DNA of 64,000 nt from CAVTRI01 sp963737075 (GCA_963737075.1 CAVTRI010000001.1:372001-436000); one strand, 5' to 3'; positions 1 to 9,330 are shown, numbered from the stretch's first letter. Notes: generated by a model from the sequence alone, not told the origin. Program-made: numbers and translations.

Positions 1-1383
1 AACGAGCCGGGTGTCCGGGCGGGCGCCAGTGGGCGTGGCGCTGGGTCGGGCGGCAGCGGGCCGGGCGGCAATGGCCCGGGTGCGGGGTCAGTTGCGACCG
101 ATCCGGCCGCAAACGCGGAGTCCTCGTCGATGGGGCGGTTTGACGTCGAGCCGGGCAATCGGCGCAACCGGCGCCGGCGGGGACGTGACCGCGGGTACGA
201 ACGGGGTGGCGACCTGCCGGGCCAATCCCCTGAAGGTCAGTTCTCGGGAGAGCCGATGGCTGTCAGCGGCTACCTCGACCTGCGCGCCGAAGGATACGGG
301 TTCCTCCGCACGAGCGGCATGTTGCCAGGTGTCGACGACGTGTACGTCTCTATCAGCCAGGCGCGGCGCTTCGCCCTGCGCAAGGGCGACTTCCTGGAAG
401 GTGCGTCCCGCCCCGCCGGCGGCAATGAGAAGTACCCGGCGTTGCTGCGCATCGACCGCATCTCGGGGCTGGATCCCGAGGAAGCCAAGGGCCGGCCCCG
501 CTTCGAGGATCTGACGCCGCTCTTCCCCGACCACAAGCTGCGGCTCGAGGTGCCCGGCGACCCGGCGAACGTGACCGCCCGGATCGTCGACCTGATCTCG
601 CCGATCGGAAAGGGCCAGCGGGGCCTCATCGTCTCTCCTCCGAAGGCCGGGAAGACGACGATCCTCAAGCAGATCGCCCATTCCATCGAGGCCAACAACC
701 CGGACGTGCATCTCATGGTGCTCCTGGTCGACGAGCGGCCCGAGGAGGTCACCGACATGCGCCGTTCGGTGAACGGCGAAGTCATCGCCTCCACGTTCGA
801 CCGACCGGCGGAAGAGCACACCCAGGTGTCGGAGCTGGCCATCGAGCGAGCCAAGCGGATGGTGGAGGGTGGCCGCGACGTGGTCATCGTGCTCGACGGC
901 ATCACCCGCCTGGCCCGGGCGTACAACCTCGCTCAGCCGGCGACGGGCCGCATCATGTCCGGCGGCATCGACACCGGGGCGCTCTATCCCCCGAAGAAGT
1001 TCTTCGGGGCGGCGCGGAATATCGAAGAAGGCGGATCGTTGACGATCCTGGCCACCGCCCTGGTGGAGACCGGGAGCAAGATGGACGAGGTGATCTTCGA
1101 GGAGTTCAAGGGGACCGGCAACATGGAGCTGCGGCTGGACCGCAGGCTCGCCGAGCGCCGCATCTACCCGGCGATCGACGCGAACGCCTCGTCGACCCGC
1201 CACGAGGAGCTCCTGTTCGACCGGGTGCAGCTGCAGCAGGTCTGGAAGCTGCGCCGGGTGCTCAACGCCCTCGGCAGCGAGGGCAGCCAGGCTGCCGGTC
1301 TCGAACTGCTCGTCGACCGCATCAAGTCGACCAAGTCCAACGACGAGTTCCTGGCCGAGGTGGCCAAGAACCCAGCACCATAA
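1..1383 (+). CDS. rho: Transcription termination factor Rho (5' end missing)
   Basis: RNA-dependent hexameric ATPase that ends transcription. The frame is open from base 1, so the gene starts outside the window; the ATG at 130 is internal to a Gly/Ser/Arg-rich N-terminal extension of the kind actinobacterial Rho proteins carry. After the extension come the cold-shock-like RNA-binding domain ([14 protein letters not shown], near base 270) and the RecA-like motor with Walker A PPKAGKTT (about 637-660) and Walker B-like [15 protein letters not shown] (about 885-930). The C-terminus is complete, stopping at 1383, 15 bases before rpmE. Gene order rho-rpmE-prfA is the classic actinobacterial arrangement. 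Confidence 0.97.
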   Translation, partial: NEPGVRAGASGRGAGSGGSGPGGNGPGAGSVATDPAANAESSSMGRFDVEPGNRRNRRRRGRDRGYERGGDLPGQSPEGQFSGEPMAVSGYLDLRAEGYGFLRTSGMLPGVDDVYVSISQARRFALRKGDFLEGASRPAGGNEKYPALLRIDRISGLDPEEAKGRPRFEDLTPLFPDHKLRLEVPGDPANVTARIVDLISPIGKGQRGLIVSPPKAGKTTILKQIAHSIEANNPDVHLMVLLVDERPEEVTDMRRSVNGEVIASTFDRPAEEHTQVSELAIERAKRMVEGGRDVVIVLDGITRLARAYNLAQPATGRIMSGGIDTGALYPPKKFFGAARNIEEGGSLTILATALVETGSKMDEVIFEEFKGTGNMELRLDRRLAERRIYPAIDANASSTRHEELLFDRVQLQQVWKLRRVLNALGSEGSQAAGLELLVDRIKSTKSNDEFLAEVAKNPAP

Positions 1384-1398
1384 CTGAAGGGCTAACGC

Positions 1399-1611
1399 AT
1401 GAAAGCCGACATCCATCCCCAATACGTTGAGGCGAAGGTGACCTGCTCCTGCGGCAACACCTTCACCACCCGCTCGACCAAAGCCGAGCTACACACCGAG
1501 CTGTGCAACGCCTGCCACCCCTTCTATACCGGCAAGCAGAAACTGGTGGACACCGGCGGCCGGGTGGAGCGCTTCGAGCGCCGCTACGGCCGGCGGGCCA
1601 AGAAGTCCTGA
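1399..1611 (+). CDS. rpmE: Ribosomal protein bL31 (zinc-binding form)
   Basis: Large-subunit ribosomal protein of 70 residues, full length for the family. Four cysteines (C16, C18, C36, C39) form the zinc site of the C+ type of L31, so this is the zinc-replete paralogue. The ending RRYGRRAKK is typical. An AAGG at 1387-1390 lies 8 bases before the ATG and supports the start. It sits directly after rho and is probably co-transcribed with it. The stop is only 10 bases before a 27-bp tandem repeat. Confidence 0.97.
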   Translation: MKADIHPQYVEAKVTCSCGNTFTTRSTKAELHTELCNACHPFYTGKQKLVDTGGRVERFERRYGRRAKKS

Positions 1612-1621
1612 GCCGCCGCGC

Positions 1622-1779
1622 ATGGCTGGGGCGGGCGGGGCGCAGGGCATGGCTGGGGCGGGCGGGGCGCAGGGCATGGCTGGGGCGGGCGGGGCGCAGG
1701 GCATGGCTGGGGCGGGCGGGGCGCAGGGCATGGCTGGGGCGGGCGGGGCGCAGGGCATGGCTGGGGCGGGCGGGGCGCA
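1622..1779. repeat. 27-bp tandem repeat, about 5.9 copies
   Basis: The unit begins ATGGCTGGGGCGGGCGGGGC and is 27 bases long. Five copies (1622-1756) are identical and the sixth (1757-1779) is identical for 23 bases before diverging. Because 27 is a multiple of three, the repeat stays open in every frame and, in the frame of the downstream gene, encodes MAGAGGAQG each time, offering an in-frame ATG per unit. Perfect identity suggests recent expansion or contraction by slippage. Confidence 0.95.
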
Positions 1780-2764
1780 CACCGTGGTAAGGCTGCAAAG
1801 CCCCCGGCTCGACGCCCTTCGCCAGGCGAAGCTGCGTGCCCTGGCGCGCGACGGCTGGAAGCTGCAGGACCCCCAGAGCGGCCAGCTTCCCGGCGGTGCC
1901 ACGCTCGAAGACACCGGCCTGCCGGGTACGGGCTGGGCGCTGGTCGATGACCCGTCCGTCGGGTCGCTGGGAGCGGCCATGGCGTGGGCGGCGCGCCGGC
2001 GTGTGGCCGACCTGCACGTGCTCGTCGAGGGTGACGACGCGGCGGCGGTGACTGCCCGCCGGGCGAGCCAGTTCGCGTCGCCCCCATCGGTGTGGGCCAT
2101 CGCCGGACCTCGCTTGGGGCCCGCCACGCCACGCCCTTTGGCGGCCTCGGACGAGCTACCAGAAGATGTCGCCGCTTTCGCCTCGTTGCTGGAAGCTCAC
2201 GGGGTGGACCCCATGGTCGAAGAGGGCCGGCTGATCGGGGAGGTCCTCGGTCTCGAGGTGGCCAGCGTGGACGTCACTCCGGCCGGGGCCCGGCTGTCGA
2301 TCGGCGTCGGCGCCCACGACCGCCGCGCCCGGCAAGAGCTGTTTCCGGACCAGGATCCGGGGGCCGCGCTCGATGAAGTGGTCGCGGTCGTTCGGGCGCA
2401 CCGGGTGGTGGGTGCGTTGCCGCACCCGGCGAACACCCTGGCGCGGGAGCGGTGGCTGCGAGCGGCGATTGTGTTCCGACCTCATCTCGTGGGCGCAGTG
2501 CGTCTCGTTCCGCGCGGTGCCGGCGCGATCGGCGACGCCGCCGACGGTCGGCCAATCGTGATCGCCTGCTCTACCGGCGTCGACGTCGACCTTGTACCCA
2601 CCGCCGCCGACCTGCGCGTGCTGTCCGGCCACCAGGACGCCCCGCTGGTCCTGGTCGTCCCCGAAGGTGACGACTATCCGATCACGCGTGAGCTGGCCGG
2701 CGGGCTGCGCCGACCGCCCGAAATCGTGACGGTCGGGCGCGACTGGCCGACGCTCCTCCAGTAA
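1622..2764 (+). CDS. Conserved protein of unknown function between rpmE and prfA
   Basis: I do not recognise the family. The open frame gives 380 residues if it starts at the first repeat ATG. Residues 1-53 are the repeat-encoded MAGAGGAQG units and are probably not part of the ancestral protein. The likely native start is the last repeat ATG (1757) or the in-frame GTG at 1784, giving about 325-335 residues. No clear ribosome-binding site precedes any of them. The body has alternating hydrophobic and acidic stretches without membrane segments or signal peptide and no catalytic motif I can name. Base composition matches the neighbours. It ends 1 base from the convergent methyltransferase gene. 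Confidence 0.7.
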   Translation: MAGAGGAQGMAGAGGAQGMAGAGGAQGMAGAGGAQGMAGAGGAQGMAGAGGAHTVVRLQSPRLDALRQAKLRALARDGWKLQDPQSGQLPGGATLEDTGLPGTGWALVDDPSVGSLGAAMAWAARRRVADLHVLVEGDDAAAVTARRASQFASPPSVWAIAGPRLGPATPRPLAASDELPEDVAAFASLLEAHGVDPMVEEGRLIGEVLGLEVASVDVTPAGARLSIGVGAHDRRARQELFPDQDPGAALDEVVAVVRAHRVVGALPHPANTLARERWLRAAIVFRPHLVGAVRLVPRGAGAIGDAADGRPIVIACSTGVDVDLVPTAADLRVLSGHQDAPLVLVVPEGDDYPITRELAGGLRRPPEIVTVGRDWPTLLQ

Positions 2765-2765
2765 C

Positions 2766-3575
2766 TCACGCCTCGCGCCACGCCTTGAGCGAGTACATGA
2801 GCGGCAGGGCACCCGGACCGGGGAACCGCCACCGTCCGCGCCTGTCGGCGACCAGCCATGGGTACTGCTCCGACAACGTGTAGTCCCACTCATGGAAAAA
2901 CTGCAGGCGCAGTCCCGCGCCCAGCACCGCGCCGAGCACGGCCGAGATGGGATGCAGCCATTCGTAGCCGAGGTTGTGCGCGGTCGGCGCTGCGGGATCG
3001 ACGTACGATCCCGGCCACTCACCGACGAACGGCTCGTGACGGAAGTAGTCGACGACCAGCGATGGCCCTTCGTCCGCCAGGGTGTTGGCGACAGGGTGGA
3101 ACTCGACCAGATAGAGAAATCCGCCCGGCCGCAGCAGGCTGGCGGCGACCTCGGCCCAGCGGGCGACGTCCGGCAGCCAGATCAGCGCGCCCTTACCGGT
3201 GTACACCACGTCGAAGCTGCCTGGTTCGAGGACGGCCGCCGCGTCGTAGACGTCCGCCGTCACGAACCGTGATCGGTGGGCGAGACCGATCTCGTCGGCC
3301 AATTTCTCTGCAGCTTCAACCGCCGGGGCGGAGAAGTCGAGGCCCGTCGCGTGCAGCCCCGGGTGCATCCGCACCAGGTCCAGGGTGTCCATGCCGAAGT
3401 GGCATTGCAGGTGGGCGAGCCGCCCGTCGAGCGGGCCCAGCTCGTCGATCTCGAACGGCTCCACCGCGGGCCGGCCGGCCCGGAAACCGTCGACGTCGTA
3501 AAAGGCCGACGCCACGTGCAGCGGCACGCGCTCGTCCCAGCGGGCCCGGTTGGCGTCGCGCCACGTCTCGCCCAC
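2766..3575 (-). CDS. Class I SAM-dependent methyltransferase
   Basis: Probable small-molecule methyltransferase, 269 residues from a GTG start. The Rossmann fold is visible: motif I is degenerate (LAHLQCHFGMDTLDLVR, lacking the usual GxGxG), followed by an acidic beta-2 end (ATGLDFSAPAVEAAE), FVTADVYDA and a post-motif LLRPGGFLYLVEFHPV. The substrate cannot be told from sequence. It is convergent with the unknown gene upstream and divergent from the nucleotidyltransferase gene, whose start lies only 23 bases away, so both promoters must overlap or reach into the coding regions. Confidence 0.85.
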   Translation of the reverse strand: MGETWRDANRARWDERVPLHVASAFYDVDGFRAGRPAVEPFEIDELGPLDGRLAHLQCHFGMDTLDLVRMHPGLHATGLDFSAPAVEAAEKLADEIGLAHRSRFVTADVYDAAAVLEPGSFDVVYTGKGALIWLPDVARWAEVAASLLRPGGFLYLVEFHPVANTLADEGPSLVVDYFRHEPFVGEWPGSYVDPAAPTAHNLGYEWLHPISAVLGAVLGAGLRLQFFHEWDYTLSEQYPWLVADRRGRWRFPGPGALPLMYSLKAWREA

Positions 3576-3598
3576 GGCGGCGAGGCTACAACTGGAGG

Positions 3599-4351
3599 AT
3601 GGCGTATCCCGGCATCGAGCCTCAGGCGGCGCTGCCGGTCGAGGTTCGCGAACGGCTCGCGTCCTACACCGCCGCGTTGGATGCTGCCTTTCCGGGCTTG
3701 CTGAGCGGGCTGTACGTCGTCGGCTCGGTGGCGCTGGGGGACTTCCGGCCGAAATTTTCCAACATTGATGTCGTGGCGGTGGCCGACCGGAGATGGAGCG
3801 ACGCCGAGCTGCTGGCCGCCCGCGCCGCGCAAAGGCGACTGGACCGGCACCGTGCCTCGGCAGCGGCGTATGCCACCTGGGAGCAGCTCGCTGGCGACCC
3901 GAGATCGCTCGGTCAGGATCTGGCTAACCCCTTCACGTGGCGGGTCCTCCGCGACGACGCCATGGTGGAGCGGGGCCCCGACTACCCCGAGATCTGGTCC
4001 GACGACGAGGCACTGTCGCGTTGGGCGCGGCTGCGGCTGCGGGAGCAGTGGGAGCCCTGGGTGCGGTCCGTGCGGCGGTATCCGTTTTCGTTGGTTGTGC
4101 GCCGTACGGTCTCAGACAGGGTGCTGGGGGCGGCCCAGCTGTACCGGGCAACTGCCGGCCACGTCCAGGGCAAGGCGGCCGCCGGTCGGGCCACGATCGG
4201 CGCCATCGGATCCAACAGCGATCGCATCCTCCGGGACGCAAGTGGCTTTCGTGAAGGGTCACGCACGTCGATGTACTGGGGACCACTCGAGCGGCGACGT
4301 CACGCGATCCAGCTGATGGAGGAGATCGTGCGGCGGGCAATGGGTTCCTGA
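3599..4351 (+). CDS. Nucleotidyltransferase-domain protein (aminoglycoside adenylyltransferase-like)
   Basis: 250-residue protein with an N-terminal polymerase-beta-like nucleotidyltransferase motif, GSVALGDFRPKFSNIDVVAV (residues 42-61), and an AadA-like all-helical C-terminal half with a DUF4111-type look. The canonical motif ends S-D-x-D; here the first aspartate is Asn55 while Asp57 is kept, so activity is uncertain. The ATG at 3599 is preceded immediately by GGAGG with no spacer, so the start or the mode of initiation is unusual. An aminoglycoside-resistance function should not be assumed; many chromosomal members have unknown substrates. Confidence 0.75.
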   Translation: MAYPGIEPQAALPVEVRERLASYTAALDAAFPGLLSGLYVVGSVALGDFRPKFSNIDVVAVADRRWSDAELLAARAAQRRLDRHRASAAAYATWEQLAGDPRSLGQDLANPFTWRVLRDDAMVERGPDYPEIWSDDEALSRWARLRLREQWEPWVRSVRRYPFSLVVRRTVSDRVLGAAQLYRATAGHVQGKAAAGRATIGAIGSNSDRILRDASGFREGSRTSMYWGPLERRRHAIQLMEEIVRRAMGS

Positions 4352-4380
4352 GCTTCGGACCGCCGGTACGATGGCACGTC

Positions 4381-5475
4381 GTGCTTGAACGCCTGGCCGG
4401 CCTCGAACGTGAATACTACGGCTTGATGGCCGCGCTGTCCGACCCTCAGGTCATCAGCGACCAGCGCCGGCTGCGTGACGCGTCCCGCCGGCACAAGGAA
4501 CTGGCGCCGATCGTGGCCGCCTACCACGACTATCAGCGGGCGATCGACGACCTCGAAGCTGCGCACGAACTGCTGCCGGACGCCGAGGGCGACGAGCATG
4601 AGCTCCTCCGGGGTGAGATCGCCGACGGTGAGGCGCGGCTGTCGGAGCTGGGCGAGCAGCTCAAGATCCTCCTCCTGCCGAAGGATCCCAACGACGGCAA
4701 GAGCGTTATCCTCGAGCTTCGGGGCGCAGAAGGTGGCGAGGAGGCAAACCTGTTCGCCAAGGACCTGTTTGACATGTACGCCCGCTACGTCGACCGGGTA
4801 GGCCTCAGCCTGGAGGTGCTCTCTGCCGACCCTTCGGACATGGGCGGGTACAACCAGGTCACGTTCATCGTGAAGGGCGACCAGGCGTGGTCGTCGCTGA
4901 AGTACGAGGGCGGGCCGCATCGCGTGCAACGGGTACCGATCACCGAGTCGCAGGGCCGCGTCCATACCTCGTCGGCCACGGTCACCGTCCTGCCCGAAGC
5001 CGAGGAGATCGAGGTGCAGATCGACGACAAGGATCTGAAGATCGACGTGTACCGCTCGACTGGGCCCGGCGGGCAGTCGGTCAACACCACCGACTCCGCA
5101 GTCCGCATCACCCACCTGCCCACCGGAATCGTGGTGGCCATGCAGGACGAAAAGAGCCAGATCCAGAACCGATCTAAGGCCATGCAGGTGCTTCGGGCCC
5201 GGCTGCTCAAGGCGGAGCAGGACCGGCAGGCCGCGGAGCTGTCACAGACTCGGCGCAGCCAGGTGGGTGGGGGAGGACGTTCGGAGAAGATCCGCACTTA
5301 CAACTACAAGGAAAATCGGGTGACCGACCATCGCATCGGCCTCACCTTGTACAAGCTGGACAAGGTGCTCATCGGCGAGCTGGACGAGCTGATCGAGGCC
5401 TTGCAAGCCGACGAACGCGCCCGCCAGCTGGCCGGCTGGGAGGCGACTGATCGGGTACTGGAACCCGGTGGCTAG
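4381..5475 (+). CDS. prfA: Peptide chain release factor 1
   Basis: Decodes UAA and UAG and triggers hydrolysis of peptidyl-tRNA. 364 residues from GTG, normal for RF1. The catalytic GGQ is at residues 230-232 (GPGGQSVNTTDSAVRITH) and the stop-codon-reading PxT tripeptide appears as PIT in RVPITESQGRVH, which separates it from RF2 (SPF). The prmC gene overlaps its last 8 bases, so the release factor and the enzyme that methylates its GGQ glutamine are translationally coupled. Confidence 0.97.
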   Translation: MLERLAGLEREYYGLMAALSDPQVISDQRRLRDASRRHKELAPIVAAYHDYQRAIDDLEAAHELLPDAEGDEHELLRGEIADGEARLSELGEQLKILLLPKDPNDGKSVILELRGAEGGEEANLFAKDLFDMYARYVDRVGLSLEVLSADPSDMGGYNQVTFIVKGDQAWSSLKYEGGPHRVQRVPITESQGRVHTSSATVTVLPEAEEIEVQIDDKDLKIDVYRSTGPGGQSVNTTDSAVRITHLPTGIVVAMQDEKSQIQNRSKAMQVLRARLLKAEQDRQAAELSQTRRSQVGGGGRSEKIRTYNYKENRVTDHRIGLTLYKLDKVLIGELDELIEALQADERARQLAGWEATDRVLEPGG

Positions 5476-6310
5476 CGTCGCAACCTGGCGGCAGCGGTAC
5501 CAGGCAGCGGCGTCCCGGCTGGACGCTGCACACGAGGCGCGGTGGCTGGTGGAGGAGATGGCTGGTGGGTTCGGCCCCGACGAGCTCGACGGACGAGTGG
5601 GGGAACGAGCCGGCGCCCGTTTCGACGCCATGGTGGAGCGCCGGGCCGCAGGCGAACCCCTCCAGTACGTGCTCGGGCACTGGGCGTTCCGTTCACTGGA
5701 CCTCCTCGTCGATCGACGGGTGCTCATTCCCCGCCCGGAAACCGAGGTAGTCGTCGACGTGGCGCTCGCTTCGCTCGGCGACCGGCTTGGAGGCGTTGCG
5801 GTCGACCTTGGTACGGGGTCGGGCGCCATCGGGCTCTCGCTGGCGGCCGAAGTCCCGCAGCTCGAGGTGTGGCTGACCGACGTGTCTGCGGACGCGCTGG
5901 CCGTCGCACAGGCCAACCTGACCGGCGTCGGCACCCGGATCGCACCCCGCGTCAGAGTCGCCCGCGGCGACTGGTGGGAGGCGCTTCCTGCGGAGTTGCG
6001 AGGACACGTGGATCTGGCCGTGGCCAACCCTCCGTACGTGTCAACCGCGGAGCTGGCGTCACTGGACCCAACCGTGGCTGACTGGGAGCCTGTCGGAGCG
6101 CTCGTCGCCGGGCCCGACGGCTCGGAAGAGGTACGGAGAATCCTCTCTGGCGCGCGTCCGTGGCTGGCGGCGGGCGGCGCGGTCGTCCTGGAGATCGCCC
6201 CTCAGCAGGCATCCGCGGCGGCCGAGGCGGCGCGGTCGGCTGGGTTCGCGTCGACGTGGGTGCATGCCGACCTGGCGGGACGGGACCGGGTGCTGGTCGC
6301 CCGCACGTGA
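5468..6310 (+). CDS. prmC: Release factor glutamine N5-methyltransferase
   Basis: Methylates the GGQ glutamine of release factors using SAM. 280 residues from a GTG that overlaps the end of prfA by 8 bases. The N-terminal helical release-factor-binding domain is followed by the SAM fold with VDLGTGSGAIGLSLA and the diagnostic catalytic NPPY at residues 187-190. Length and motifs are those of a normal HemK/PrmC protein. Confidence 0.95.
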   Translation: MASVATWRQRYQAAASRLDAAHEARWLVEEMAGGFGPDELDGRVGERAGARFDAMVERRAAGEPLQYVLGHWAFRSLDLLVDRRVLIPRPETEVVVDVALASLGDRLGGVAVDLGTGSGAIGLSLAAEVPQLEVWLTDVSADALAVAQANLTGVGTRIAPRVRVARGDWWEALPAELRGHVDLAVANPPYVSTAELASLDPTVADWEPVGALVAGPDGSEEVRRILSGARPWLAAGGAVVLEIAPQQASAAAEAARSAGFASTWVHADLAGRDRVLVART

Positions 6311-6326
6311 CGCCTGTGCTCGAGCC

Positions 6327-6950
6327 GTGACGAACGTCGTTGATGCCAGAGGCGACCCGCCGCCGGCTTCGGCGGTCATGGCGGCCGTCGACGCCCTGCG
6401 GATGGGGGACATTGTCGCCGTGCCGACCGACACCGTGTACGGGCTCGCCGCTGATCCCTGGCAGACCGGCGCATCGGACCGGCTGTTCAGGATCAAGGCT
6501 CGCCCGCGGAGCGTGGAGCTGCCAGTCCTGGTGGCCGGCGTCGATCAGGCGCTCGCGCTCGCCACCGCCGTACCCCCCGCCGCTCACCGGCTGATGGCCC
6601 GATTCTGGCCGGGGGCGCTGACCATCATCCTTCCTCGACACCCCGACGTGGAGGCCGATCTCGGCGAGGAGGACGAGACCATCGGGGTGCGCTGTCCGGC
6701 GCACCCCGTTCCGCTGGCGGTGTGCGCCGAGTTCGGTCCGGTCGCCACGACCAGCGCCAACCACCATCGAGAGCCGCCAGCGACGACCGCGGCAGCGGCG
6801 ACCTTTCCGGGTGTGGCGGTGGTGCTCGATGCGGGCACCTGCGACGCCCAGCCGTCCACCGTCGTGGACTGCACGGGCGAGCACCCGAAGCTGCTCCGCG
6901 CCGGCCGCGTCCCCTGGGGGGACATCCAGGTCGCGGTGGCCGGCTCATAA
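6327..6950 (+). CDS. tsaC: L-threonylcarbamoyladenylate synthase (YrdC/Sua5 domain)
   Basis: Makes threonylcarbamoyl-AMP from threonine, bicarbonate and ATP, the first step of the t6A37 modification of ANN-decoding tRNAs. The GTG at 6327 gives 207 residues and places the signature IVAVPTDTVYGLAAD near residue 35. The frame extends further upstream, but into prmC and without homology. TTSANHH (usually TSANxSG) and the ending LLRAGRVPW are also typical. It lacks the extra C-terminal Sua5 domain, so it is the short TsaC form. Confidence 0.93.
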   Translation: MTNVVDARGDPPPASAVMAAVDALRMGDIVAVPTDTVYGLAADPWQTGASDRLFRIKARPRSVELPVLVAGVDQALALATAVPPAAHRLMARFWPGALTIILPRHPDVEADLGEEDETIGVRCPAHPVPLAVCAEFGPVATTSANHHREPPATTAAAATFPGVAVVLDAGTCDAQPSTVVDCTGEHPKLLRAGRVPWGDIQVAVAGS

Positions 6951-6959
6951 ACTGAGCGT

Positions 6960-8183
6960 GTGGACCGCGAGCTGTTCGACATCATCGAGCGAGAGCGGGA
7001 GCGGCAGAACACGACCGTCCAGCTCATCGCTTCAGAGAACTTCGCATCCCGGGCCGTCTTGGAGGCCACCGGCTCGGTCCTGACCAACAAGTACTCGGAG
7101 GGCTACCCGGGAAAGCGGTACTACGGCGGCAACCAGGTGATCGACGAGGTCGAGGACCTGGCTCGGCGCCGGGTCTGCGCCCTCTTCGGTGCCGAGCACG
7201 CCAACGTTCAGCCCCACGCGGGCGCCAACGCCAATCTGGCCGCCTACCTGGCCCTGCTCGAGCCCGGCGACACCGTGCTCGGCATGCGCCTTGATCAAGG
7301 CGGCCACCTGACGCACGGCTCGCCCGTGAACATCAGCGGGCGCTTCTGGCGGTTCGTGTCCTACGGGGTGACCGAGAGCGACGAGCGGCTCGACCTCGAC
7401 CAGCTCGCGGCGCTGGCCGAGGAGCACCGCCCGAAGCTGATCGTCGCCGGCGCCACTGCCTACCCCCGGATCATCGATCCCGAGCCGATCCGGGCGATCG
7501 CCGACCACGTCGGGGCGCTGTTCCTGTTCGATGCCGCGCACGTTGCGGGGCTGATCTCGGGCGGGGTGCACCCCAACCCGGTGGGGATCGCCGACGTGGT
7601 GACGTTCACGACGCACAAGACGCTCCGGGGACCGCGCGGCGGTTGCATCCTGTCGCGCGCCGACCTCGGCCCGGCCATCGACAAGGCCCTCTTTCCGGGG
7701 CTCCAGGGCGGTCCGCTCGAGCACGTGATCGCCGCCAAAGCGGTCGCGTTCCACGAGGCGGCTCAGCCTTCGTTCCGCGAATATGCGGCGCAGATCGTTC
7801 GCAACGCCCGGGCCCTCGCGGAGGCACTCGCGGGTGAGGGGTTTCGGATCGTGTCCGGCGGCACGGACAACCACCTGATGCTGGTGGATCTGCGCCCGTT
7901 CGATCCGGAGCTCACCGGCAAGGTGGCGCAGGAGGCACTGGACAGAGCTGGCATCACCCTCAACAAAAACCAGATCCCGGGCGATCCGCGCCCGCCGTTT
8001 GTGACCAGCGGGCTCCGCATCGGCACGCCGGCGGTCACCACGGCCGGGATGGGCGAGTCCGAGATGGGGGAGATCGCGGCGCTGATCGGCCGGGTGCTGC
8101 GCCGGCCCGACGACGCTGGCGAGTCAGCGGCGGTACGAGAGCAGGTAGGCACGTTGTGCTCCAAGTTCACCCCCTATCCGTGA
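6960..8183 (+). CDS. glyA: Serine hydroxymethyltransferase
   Basis: PLP enzyme that converts serine and tetrahydrofolate to glycine and methylene-tetrahydrofolate. 407 residues from GTG, slightly shorter than E. coli GlyA. Visible motifs are [10 protein letters not shown] near the N-terminus, YPGKRYYGG, and the PLP-binding lysine in [12 protein letters not shown] (Lys220). It starts 10 bases after tsaC. Its stop TGA lies at 8181-8183 and a GTG at 8180 overlaps it, which may matter for the start of the next gene. Confidence 0.96.
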   Translation: MDRELFDIIERERERQNTTVQLIASENFASRAVLEATGSVLTNKYSEGYPGKRYYGGNQVIDEVEDLARRRVCALFGAEHANVQPHAGANANLAAYLALLEPGDTVLGMRLDQGGHLTHGSPVNISGRFWRFVSYGVTESDERLDLDQLAALAEEHRPKLIVAGATAYPRIIDPEPIRAIADHVGALFLFDAAHVAGLISGGVHPNPVGIADVVTFTTHKTLRGPRGGCILSRADLGPAIDKALFPGLQGGPLEHVIAAKAVAFHEAAQPSFREYAAQIVRNARALAEALAGEGFRIVSGGTDNHLMLVDLRPFDPELTGKVAQEALDRAGITLNKNQIPGDPRPPFVTSGLRIGTPAVTTAGMGESEMGEIAALIGRVLRRPDDAGESAAVREQVGTLCSKFTPYP

Positions 8184-8214
8184 GGTCGGGCCGATCACCG
8201 GCTACGTCGACTAC

Positions 8215-9309
8215 CTGATCGTCGGCGCCGTAGCGGCGCTGTGCACGTTCGCGGCCACGTACGCCGTGAGGGCGCTGGCCGTCCGCTTCGCCATCATCGT
8301 CATGCCTGACGAACGCCGGATCCACGAGAAGCCGACGCCGACCGCGGGCGGGGCGGCCATGTTTGTCGGCCTGCTGATCGCCATGGCGGTGGCGTCGCAG
8401 ATGGGCGGGTTTCAGGCGGTGTTTCGCGGGAGCTCGGAGCCGATCGGGATCGTTCTGGCGGCGACAGCCATCTTCGCGGTCGGGATGGTCGACGATCTGC
8501 GGGAGATGTCCGCGCCGGCGAAGCTGTCCGGCCAGGTGCTGGCAGGCATGGTGCTGTATTTCTTCGGGGTCAGCATGTTGTTCTTCCGCGTGCCGTTCGC
8601 GGGGACCACGCTGGTGTTATCGGCCGGGTTGGCGCCGATCCTGACCGTGCTCTGGGTGGTCGGCATGGCCAACGCGGTCAACCTCGTCGACGGCCTCGAC
8701 GGCCTGGCAGCCGGGATCGTGGGCATCGCGGCGCTCGCCTTTTTCCTCTACTCCCACAAGTTGCTGACGCTCGGGATCGCGTCGCCGGGCAACTCGGGTT
8801 CTCTGGTCGCCATCATTATCCTGGGCATTTGCGTCGGGTTCCTGCCCCACAACTTCCACCCGGCGAAGATCTTCATGGGTGACGCCGGCGCCATGCTCCT
8901 CGGGCTGCTCATGGCGTCGTCGACCATGTCGGTCGTCGGCCAGACGGATAACACCTACAGCGGTCGGACCTACTTCTTCTTCGCGCCGATCGTTATCCCG
9001 TTCTTCATCCTTGGGATCCCGATGTTGGACACCGCCTTCGCAGTTATTCGCCGTGCTGGTCGCCGTGTGAACCCGGCGGTGGCGGACAAGAATCACCTGC
9101 ACCATCGGCTCATGCGCTTGGGGCACGGCCAGACCCGGGCGGTGCTGATCCTGTGGACGTGGACTGCGCTGCTGTCGGCACTGGTCCTCTATCCCGCGCT
9201 CACCAACCACAACCTGGCGTTCGTGCCCATCGGCGTGGCGGCGTTCGGCGTGGGGCTGTACACGCTGTTCCGGCCGCGGGGGCGAAGCGGCGCGGCCGCC
9301 GGCCCCTAG
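8215..9309 (+). CDS. wecA: Undecaprenyl-phosphate N-acetylhexosaminyl-1-phosphate transferase (WecA/TagO type)
   Basis: Membrane enzyme moving a HexNAc-1-phosphate from UDP-sugar to polyprenyl phosphate to start a cell-wall glycan. About ten hydrophobic segments; motifs DERRIHEKPTPTAGG, the Asp pair in VDDLRE, NAVNLVDGLDGLAAG and a C-terminal HLHHRLMRLGHG are diagnostic. The first ATG/GTG in frame is the GTG at 8266, but homologous-looking sequence with the first membrane helix (YLIVGAVAALCTFAATYAV) lies in frame upstream back to about 8182. I give the start as the CTG at 8215 only as a placeholder: either a non-canonical start is used or a base is missing next to the GTG at 8180. See findings. 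Confidence 0.85.
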   Translation: MIVGAVAALCTFAATYAVRALAVRFAIIVMPDERRIHEKPTPTAGGAAMFVGLLIAMAVASQMGGFQAVFRGSSEPIGIVLAATAIFAVGMVDDLREMSAPAKLSGQVLAGMVLYFFGVSMLFFRVPFAGTTLVLSAGLAPILTVLWVVGMANAVNLVDGLDGLAAGIVGIAALAFFLYSHKLLTLGIASPGNSGSLVAIIILGICVGFLPHNFHPAKIFMGDAGAMLLGLLMASSTMSVVGQTDNTYSGRTYFFFAPIVIPFFILGIPMLDTAFAVIRRAGRRVNPAVADKNHLHHRLMRLGHGQTRAVLILWTWTALLSALVLYPALTNHNLAFVPIGVAAFGVGLYTLFRPRGRSGAAAGP

Positions 9310-9330
9310 GCCGGCGTTACAACGGCAGCT

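Noticed and set aside
88..1422. A 444-codon minus-strand frame opposite rho
   Set aside because: Rho motifs on the plus strand are unambiguous; the antisense product is low-complexity His/Arg/Asp.
1622..1783. CRISPR array at the 27-bp repeat
   Set aside because: The units are directly abutting with no spacers and no cas genes are nearby.
3599..4351. An acquired aminoglycoside-resistance gene
   Set aside because: Only the generic nucleotidyltransferase fold is visible, the first Asp is missing, composition matches the chromosome and there is no mobile element nearby.
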